From Oscillospiraceae bacterium (GTDB lineage: Bacteria; Bacillota; Clostridia; Oscillospirales; Oscillospiraceae): a DNA stretch of 10,944 bases. Location: NCBI GenBank assembly GCA_017409645.1, contig JAFQSI010000215.1, forward strand, positions 1-10,944, given 5' to 3'. A program made the translations under genes and the position numbers. Below the pieces are notes generated by a model. It searched no databases, was not told where the DNA came from, and saw only the letters and a list, made by a program, of their open reading frames with translations. Each line of letters begins with the position of its first letter. The stretch's first letter is position 1. This document shows positions 6,536-10,944 of this stretch, one piece after another.

Positions 6536-8020
6536 TCACTCCTCCGGCTGCCGCTGCGCATAGGTGGCATAGCGGCCGTACCTTCCGTAGCGGCCATACC
6601 GGCCGTAGCCGCCGTATCGGCCGTAGCCGGTTCCATATCCCTCGCCGGAGAGGATCTCCGTGGAGTGGACATTGTTCAGGACGCAGCCCAGCAGCGCAGC
6701 CCGGCCGCGCTGCAGGTCGCTGATGGCACGGTTCAGATCCGTTGTCAGAACACCGTTCTGTCGGACGACCAGCAGGCTTGCATCCGCAAACTCCATGACC
6801 GCCTCCGTATCCGGCGCGATGGACATGGGCGGCAGATCGATGATCACATAGTCATATTCCTCCCGGGCCTTTTCCAGCAGCTCCGCCATTCCGTTGGAGC
6901 CGACCAGATCGCCCGCCTCCTGGGGCGAGCAGTGTTTGGCGAAGAGCATGTTGAGTCTGCTCCGGCGGTCCTTCCGGACAGCCTCGGACAGCTCGACCTC
7001 CCCGCGGATCACGTTCTGGGTAAAGAACCTGGGCACCTCGTGCTCCAGGATCTTCCGGCAGGCAGGCTTATGCAGATCGCAGTCCATCAGCAGGACCTTC
7101 GGGTATTTCTTGGACAGGGCCAGAGCCAGGTTGGTCGACACGGTGGATTTGCCCTCGTTCTCCATGACGCTCGTCACCAGCAGGATCTTGCCCTTGCGCA
7201 TATTCTGCTCGACCCGGCGGCCCAGCTTGCTCATGGTGGTCACATAGCGGAAGCCGGTCTGGGGATCCGTGATCAGGATGCTGCGCTTTTTACGCAGCAG
7301 CCGCTCCTTGAGCGTCCGCTTCTTGCGTTCGTGATGGATCTCGCCCAGGCACCAGCAATCGAGCTTTTCCTCGGCCTCCTCCTTGCTGCGGACCGTGTCC
7401 CTGAAGTAGGCCATGACAATCAGCAGAAGGAACATCACCGCCGCAGCAGCCAGCGTTATGATTTTGAACGCATGTCCGGCGTCCACGGAGTTGTACGGAC
7501 CGTAGGGGACCACGGGGGGCTCCAGGACCTCCAGCACGATATCGCCCATGACCGCATAGGTCACCATATCATGCTGCTCCAGCAGCACCTGCATGACCTG
7601 GAACGCCAGAGACGGATCCTTTGCCGTGACCTGAACGGTCAGCAGATTGGTCGACTCAATGGCTGAGGCATAGATGCTCACGGGGAATTCCTCCATCCCC
7701 AGCTCCCGGAAGATGTTCTTGCGCATGACGGAGCTGTTGAGGACCTCCGTAAATACGGTGGCCAGGGTGGATGTGGAATCGAGATTGTCATAGACCGTCG
7801 AAGCACTGTCCCGGGTGGTCAGGACCAAGGTGCTGTTTGTGGAATAGTAGGGGACATAGCCGCTGTCCGTGTAGACGAACGCAGCCATGCCGGCGATCAG
7901 CGCCACGACAACGATCAGCAGCCACTTCCGTGCAGCGTCGCGGACCAGCACGATCGGGTCAAAGGGCATCAGAGATTTCTGATATGGATTCAGTTCTTTT
8001 TCCTGTTCTTCCTTCTTCAT
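6536..8020 (-). CDS. Second Wzz/BY-kinase with Arg-Tyr-Gly tail and variant Walker A
   Basis: A 494-residue paralogue of the next gene with the same plan: membrane segments at ~33-50 and ~186-205, an extracellular Wzz domain between them, and a cytoplasmic MinD-like ATPase. Walker A reads VMENEGKS (285-292), lacking the usual Pro-Gly before GK. Walker A' is LLMDCD (310-315) and Walker B VIIDLPP (392-398) in place of the common VIIDTPP. The E-x2-R-x2-R interface motif is not evident at the expected place. The tail (462-487) has nine tyrosines, spaced mostly every three residues as Arg-Tyr-Gly. The start is ATG 8020, because AGGAGG at 8027-8032 is 6 nt upstream and the protein then begins MKKEEQEKEL; it lies 13 nt after the previous stop. 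The two kinases may work as a pair, one possibly a partner or substrate of the other. Activity of this one is less certain. Confidence 0.93.
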   Translation of the reverse strand: MKKEEQEKELNPYQKSLMPFDPIVLVRDAARKWLLIVVVALIAGMAAFVYTDSGYVPYYSTNSTLVLTTRDSASTVYDNLDSTSTLATVFTEVLNSSVMRKNIFRELGMEEFPVSIYASAIESTNLLTVQVTAKDPSLAFQVMQVLLEQHDMVTYAVMGDIVLEVLEPPVVPYGPYNSVDAGHAFKIITLAAAAVMFLLLIVMAYFRDTVRSKEEAEEKLDCWCLGEIHHERKKRTLKERLLRKKRSILITDPQTGFRYVTTMSKLGRRVEQNMRKGKILLVTSVMENEGKSTVSTNLALALSKKYPKVLLMDCDLHKPACRKILEHEVPRFFTQNVIRGEVELSEAVRKDRRSRLNMLFAKHCSPQEAGDLVGSNGMAELLEKAREEYDYVIIDLPPMSIAPDTEAVMEFADASLLVVRQNGVLTTDLNRAISDLQRGRAALLGCVLNNVHSTEILSGEGYGTGYGRYGGYGRYGRYGRYGRYATYAQRQPEE

Positions 8021-8033
8021 TTCCGACCTCCTG

Positions 8034-8885
8034 TCACTCCACGACAACAAACAGCTTCGCAATGCCTGAATATGTCGTCAAATTGGAATTCTGGCTGAGT
8101 ACATACTTGACTTCGTAGACTCCGGGGGTATCCATGCGGACCGTGTTCGTGATCTCCACGAAGACATCCTCCGGGACGCCGCGGGTCAGATCGATGGGAT
8201 TTCCGCGGACGATGAACTCCTCCAGATAGCTGTCCGGGTCAAACCGCTGACCCTGCTTCAGATAGATCATATACTCACTCAGCGTCACATCGGCGGTGTA
8301 CCATTCGGGGTCGTAGACCTCCACAGGCAGCGTCATCACAACGGTGTCGCCCAAGCTGTTGGTGACCTGAAGCTCCACCTGATGCACGCCCTCGGCCTCG
8401 ATGCTCTTGGTGTCGCTGACGAGCGTGGCATGGACCCGGCGGCGGATGTCGCCATCCAGAACGTCATCGGCTCCGATATAATCCAGAAGATCGAATCCGC
8501 TGCCGAAGGCAAAGGTCAGAGAGCCCTTCAGCTCAAATCTGGGCGAACGGTAGTCCGGATACCGGACCTGCCGCTGGGTCTTGGCCACATTTCCGGCCCG
8601 GTCAAAGGCGGCATAGGTCACAGTGGCGATATTCTGGTCATTGATGCCATAGACGCTCTCGACCAGAACACTGTCGGTCACATCCCCGTCCCGGGCATCC
8701 ATTGCTTTTACGCCCTGCAGCAGCTTCTCCTCCGGATCCTCGACGGAAACCTCCAGCATCCCTCCGCTGAAGGAGATCTCGGGCCGCACCGTGTCCAGAT
8801 TGTTGTGGACCCACAACATATAACAGCCAAACAGGCCGATCGCAGCTGCCAGGATGATCAGCAGCAACACATTGATTCGTTTCAC
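8034..8885 (-). CDS. Membrane-anchored extracellular protein with Ig-like repeats
   Basis: A 283-residue protein with a short basic N-terminus (VKRIN), one membrane segment (~6-26) and an otherwise extracellular body. The body looks like three consecutive bacterial Ig-like domains of DUF5011/HYR type: ~34-109 (with DARDGDVTDSV and YAAFDRAGNVAK), ~115-191 (GADDVLDGDIRRRV), and ~196-283 (LKQGQRFDPDSYL, then TPGVYEVKYVLS). An LFGC at 18-21 resembles a poor lipobox, so a lipoprotein is possible but not favoured. The GTG at 8885 is chosen because AGGAG at 8893-8897 is 7 nt upstream, and an upstream in-frame ATG at 8975 lies before the -10 element. It is the first gene of the operon with the two Wzz/BY-kinases, suggesting a role in assembling, anchoring or sensing the same surface glycan. 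The exact function is unknown. Confidence 0.85.
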   Translation of the reverse strand: MKRINVLLLIILAAAIGLFGCYMLWVHNNLDTVRPEISFSGGMLEVSVEDPEEKLLQGVKAMDARDGDVTDSVLVESVYGINDQNIATVTYAAFDRAGNVAKTQRQVRYPDYRSPRFELKGSLTFAFGSGFDLLDYIGADDVLDGDIRRRVHATLVSDTKSIEAEGVHQVELQVTNSLGDTVVMTLPVEVYDPEWYTADVTLSEYMIYLKQGQRFDPDSYLEEFIVRGNPIDLTRGVPEDVFVEITNTVRMDTPGVYEVKYVLSQNSNLTTYSGIAKLFVVVE

Positions 8886-8957
8886 AGCAACTCTCCTATC
8901 CGCTGCGCAGCGCCGCAGCAAATGATCACGCCCGTCAGGGCGCAGAAACCCATGTTG
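8886..8957 (-). promoter_or_regulatory. Structured 5' leader of the polysaccharide operon
   Basis: Between the predicted start near 8955 and the GTG, two GC-rich hairpins can form: CGCCC/GGGCG with a 4-nt loop at 8929-8942, and GCTGCG/CGCAGC with a 6-nt loop at 8902-8919. The second stands 4 nt before the ribosome binding site at 8893-8897. They could modulate translation, but no known riboswitch is recognised. Confidence 0.4.
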
Positions 8958-8961
8958 ATTA

Positions 8962-8990
8962 AGTATACTATACATTCCTGAAATTGTAAA
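8962..8990 (-). promoter_or_regulatory. Sigma-A-type promoter of the Ig-like/Wzz-kinase operon
   Basis: On the minus strand TTTACA (8985-8990) and TATACT (8962-8967) are 17 bp apart. Transcription would begin near 8955, which rules out the in-frame ATG at 8975 as the start of the first gene. Confidence 0.72.
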
Positions 8991-9037
8991 TTGCTATTTT
9001 AAACAGGATTCCGGAAGATTCCATGTCCTTTCTGATA

Positions 9038-9074
9038 AAAATGTCGGCTCCGGGAGAATCGGAGCCGACATTTT
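9038..9074. terminator. Terminator of the AEC transporter gene
   Basis: AAAATGTCGGCTCC (9038-9051) pairs perfectly over 14 bp with GGAGCCGACATTTT (9061-9074) around a 9-nt loop. It lies immediately after the transporter stop codon at 9076, and the minus strand continues into a T run. Confidence 0.92.
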
Positions 9075-9075
9075 G

Positions 9076-9987
9076 TCAAAGCATCACGCCCAGCAGCACC
9101 ACATAGATCAGGATGCTGATGACGATGGCCATGGAATTGATGGCGCTGGACAGACCCGCATCGCCGCCCAGCTCCGCAGTGAAGGGCGGCACGGCGGTGC
9201 CGATGGGGCTGAAGGCCAGGATCACCAGGGCCTGACGGACCTGGATGTCGAAGGGCAGCACAAAATAGAAGATCACCGCAAAAACGGCAGCCACACCGTA
9301 GCGCACCAGGAGGATCCGCAGGATCTTTCCCAGCTGTCCCCTGTCCCCCAGGCTGAGCCGGAAGCCCACGCCGATCATGAACATGGCCATGAAGGAGTTG
9401 GCGCCGCCGATGAGTCCCGCGCACTCCAGCACCATGCCGGGCAGCCGGATGTGCAGCAGATTCAGCAGCACCATCAGGATATAGGTCACGAAGGGCACCG
9501 AGCGGCTCAGGGCCCTGACGACCCGCCCAAAATCGAAGCCCCTGCCGTCCTTGACCGAGGAGGCCACGCCAAAGGCGCCGCCCAGACAGATAAAGGCGTT
9601 GCCGCTGTCAAAGAGACTGGTGGCGATGACGCCCATGGGCCCCAAAAAGCTCTGGGCGAAGGGCATGGTAAAGCAGCCGATGTTGTAGCCCGGCAGATTC
9701 AGGATGTCAAAGGCCTGCTGCTCCCGGGAATTCCTCCGGTTCAGCAGAAAGCCCAGCAGGATGTAGACCACACCGCAGGCGATGCCCAGGAAGAGCAGAA
9801 GCAGCAGGCTCGCATCGATCTGTTTTCCGGCAAAGGATGTGATGATGGCGGCGGGCAGGGTGATGCGGATGGTGATCCTGGACAGGACGCCGAAGTCCTC
9901 CTCCCGGAACACGCCGATCTTCTTCAGTACAAAGCCCAGGACGATGATGGCAACGAAGCTTCCCGCCCGGGTCAGAATTTCCAGCAT
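9076..9987 (-). CDS. AEC-family (auxin efflux carrier-like) transporter
   Basis: A 303-residue integral membrane protein with about eight to ten hydrophobic helices and little soluble sequence, the typical size for bacterial AEC transporters. These move organic anions such as malate or other metabolites; the substrate cannot be told here. Supporting features: an N-terminal helix followed by LKKIGVF (21-27), TLPAAIITSF (43-52), the NIGCFTMPF segment (102-110), LIGGANSFMAMFMIGVGF in the second half (192-209), and SPIGTAVPPF (260-269) near the C-terminus. ATG 9987 is supported by AAGGAGG at 9997-10003, 9 nt upstream. It is a single-gene unit with a close promoter at 10018-10045, a possible distal one at 10169-10197, and its own terminator. 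There is no adjacent regulator or enzyme to hint at substrate. Confidence 0.93.
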   Translation of the reverse strand: MLEILTRAGSFVAIIVLGFVLKKIGVFREEDFGVLSRITIRITLPAAIITSFAGKQIDASLLLLLFLGIACGVVYILLGFLLNRRNSREQQAFDILNLPGYNIGCFTMPFAQSFLGPMGVIATSLFDSGNAFICLGGAFGVASSVKDGRGFDFGRVVRALSRSVPFVTYILMVLLNLLHIRLPGMVLECAGLIGGANSFMAMFMIGVGFRLSLGDRGQLGKILRILLVRYGVAAVFAVIFYFVLPFDIQVRQALVILAFSPIGTAVPPFTAELGGDAGLSSAINSMAIVISILIYVVLLGVML

Positions 9988-10017
9988 TAGGGGATCCCTC
10001 CTTCTTTTTCTGGGTCC

Positions 10018-10045
10018 ATTTTAGCACACGGGGGCAGGTTGTCAA
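10018..10045 (-). promoter_or_regulatory. Proximal promoter of the AEC transporter
   Basis: On the minus strand a perfect TTGACA (10040-10045) and TAAAAT (10018-10023) are separated by 16 bp. Transcription would begin near 10011, just upstream of the ribosome binding site. Confidence 0.75.
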
Positions 10046-10059
10046 GACCGATCCCATCT

Positions 10060-10080
10060 CCGGCGTGCAGGAGCCGCCGG
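10060..10080. repeat. Short GC-rich inverted repeat
   Basis: CCGGCG (10060-10065) and CGCCGG (10075-10080) form a 6-bp stem with a 9-nt loop. No T-tract follows on either strand. It lies between the proximal and distal candidate promoters of the transporter gene and could attenuate the distal transcript. Confidence 0.4.
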
Positions 10081-10168
10081 CCAAAAGCTGTTGGAAGAAA
10101 TTGCCTGTCGAAGGAAAAAGTTCGGTTCTTCTCCCCTCTTTCCCCCGGTTCCGACGGCGTTTTCCCTT

Positions 10169-10197
10169 TTTATACAAAAAGTTATGCACACTGTCCA
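10169..10197 (-). promoter_or_regulatory. Candidate distal promoter overlapping DnaA-box-like sites
   Basis: On the minus strand TGGACA (10192-10197) and TATAAA (10169-10174) are 17 bp apart and would transcribe towards the AEC gene from about 10162, giving a ~175-nt leader. The -35 lies inside a cluster of DnaA-box-like 9-mers. Confidence 0.5.
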
Positions 10198-10211
10198 CAG
10201 GCTTTTCCACA
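10182..10211 (+). promoter_or_regulatory. Cluster of three DnaA-box-like sequences
   Basis: TTATGCACA (10182-10190) fits the DnaA box consensus TTATNCACA exactly. CTGTCCACA (10191-10199) differs at two positions and TTTTCCACA (10203-10211) at one. They are head-to-tail with start-to-start spacings of 9 and 12 bp. No dnaA or dnaN gene is in the window, so this is unlikely to be the main origin. Confidence 0.55.
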
Positions 10212-10348
10212 GGTTAGTCATTTCTAAATCTCCGCAGAACTTGGGCAGTCCCGGTGAAACTCCGGAGGCTTCCCACTATTCACCGGTATGATACAGATTT
10301 CAACGTATATTTATGCATCCTTTTTCATTCACTCCGGATAAAATACAT
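10212..10348. other. Intergenic stretch with no gene; one inverted repeat
   Basis: Together with the sites just to its left this makes about 340 bases without a convincing gene between the AEC promoter and tsaD. It holds an 8-bp inverted repeat, CCGGTGAA (10251-10258) and TTCACCGG (10279-10286), whose 20-nt loop contains the palindrome CTCCGGAG. An AT-rich stretch follows at about 10287-10350. Nothing else is recognised. Confidence 0.5.
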
Positions 10349-10382
10349 AAAATGCAGGAGCATTTTCACGCTCCTGCATTTT
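10349..10382. terminator. Terminator of tsaD
   Basis: AAAATGCAGGAGC (10349-10361) pairs perfectly over 13 bp with GCTCCTGCATTTT (10370-10382) around an 8-nt loop, just beyond the tsaD stop. T runs on both strands would let it act in both directions. Confidence 0.92.
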
Positions 10383-10387
10383 TTGTG

Positions 10388-10944
10388 TTACAGCGTCTCG
10401 CCGAGGATGGACTTGGTGGCGTAGGCGTTCAGGTCCATGTCTGCGATATTTCCGGCCAGGTACTCATAGTAGCCCTGGGCGCCGATCATGGCGGCGTTGT
10501 CGCCGCACAGGCTCAGCGGCGGCAGACAGACCTCCACCCCCAGCTTTTCGGCAGCGGCCAGGATATCCCGGCGGATGACGGAATTGGCGGCCACGCCGCC
10601 GGCCACGGCCAGCGTTTTGTGGCCCGTCTCCTTCAATGCCATGACCACCCGGGGGACCAGGGTGTCGGACACGGCGGCGCAGAAGCTGGCGCAGAGTCCG
10701 GGGATGTCGATCTCCTCCCCCACCTGCTGGGCATGGTGGATAGTGTTCAGCGCCGCGGTCTTCAGGCCGGAGAAGCTCATGTCGTAGGGATTCGCGCCGG
10801 GCTTGGGCCGGGGCATGGGATAGCGGGCCGGGTCGCCGGACTGGGCGGCCTTGTCCAGGGCCGAACCGCCGGGATAGGGCATCCCCAGCACACGGCCCAC
10901 CTTGTCAAAGCACTCACCCGCCGCGTCATCCAGGGTGGTGCCCA
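10388..10944 (-). CDS. tsaD: tRNA t6A synthase subunit TsaD, C-terminal half
   Basis: TsaD transfers the threonylcarbamoyl group to A37 of ANN-decoding tRNAs in the cytoplasm, working with TsaB and TsaE. The gene enters from the right edge, so about 184 of the usual ~340 residues are visible. The visible part reads TTLDDAAGECFDKVGRVLG, then PYPGG, NPYDMSFSGLKTA, AGGVAANSVIRRDI and LCGDNAAMIGAQGYYEY. The GDNAAMIG segment carries the conserved Asp that helps bind the active-site metal; the N-terminal HxxxH ligands lie outside the window. The reading frame is open to the edge, so an internal GTG at 10900 is not the start. The stop is followed at once by a strong terminator, so it is the last gene of its unit. 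Confidence 0.96.
   Translation of the reverse strand, partial: GTTLDDAAGECFDKVGRVLGMPYPGGSALDKAAQSGDPARYPMPRPKPGANPYDMSFSGLKTAALNTIHHAQQVGEEIDIPGLCASFCAAVSDTLVPRVVMALKETGHKTLAVAGGVAANSVIRRDILAAAEKLGVEVCLPPLSLCGDNAAMIGAQGYYEYLAGNIADMDLNAYATKSILGETL

Noticed and set aside
5720..7666. 648-codon open frame antisense to the BY-kinases
   Set aside because: It is a mirror of the kinase genes, which have complete domains and ribosome binding sites. It has no recognisable motif of its own.
10182..10211. Chromosomal replication origin
   Set aside because: Only three boxes are present, and no dnaA, dnaN or rpmH gene is nearby.
10039..10291. Small plus-strand genes of 62 and 66 codons
   Set aside because: They lack ribosome binding sites and recognisable sequence, and they run through promoter elements of the AEC gene.

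Overview
The window looks like chromosome from a moderately GC-rich Firmicute of class Clostridia, probably an Oscillospirales-type gut anaerobe. The evidence is strong AGGAGG-type ribosome binding sites, consensus sigma-A promoters, a UMP kinase and RRF of Firmicute type, a Wzz/tyrosine-kinase pair, and short T-tailed stem-loop terminators. The class is an inference from these traits; genus cannot be fixed from the sequence alone.

Layout. (1) 1-1186, minus: pyrH then frr (frr runs off the left edge), with a promoter at 1227-1255. (2) 1355-2884, plus: the most interesting unit. An ideal extended -10 sigma-A promoter drives a ~270-nt highly structured leader, followed by a solitary 406-aa reverse transcriptase with a YSDD active site. 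The leader holds a 16-bp long-range stem whose arms bracket about 145 nt, and a 58-nt, 25-bp hairpin. This layout, a structured non-coding RNA directly upstream of a stand-alone RT, recalls retrons and the ncRNA-dependent defence RTs, but the protein lacks the retron signatures I would expect. (3) 2933-4722, plus: glnS with its own promoter and terminator. (4) 4736-5038, plus: a 100-aa three-helix membrane protein of unknown function. (5) 8990-5043, minus: a three-gene surface-polysaccharide operon. It runs from a membrane-anchored protein with Ig-like repeats, through a Wzz/BY-kinase with an Arg-Tyr-Gly tail, to a second Wzz/BY-kinase with a Gly-Tyr tail, and ends in a bidirectional terminator shared with region 4. 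(6) 9987-9076, minus: an AEC-family transporter with two candidate promoters, the distal one overlapping a cluster of DnaA-box-like sites. (7) 10944-10388, minus: the C-terminal half of tsaD.

The housekeeping genes (frr, pyrH, glnS, tsaD) serve translation and nucleotide supply and are independent units. The polysaccharide operon probably controls chain length or export of a surface glycan, although no glycosyltransferase, flippase or polymerase is in the window. The RT locus has no recombinase, Cas or integrase gene beside it. It lies next to pyrH, where many bacteria carry rpsB-tsf.
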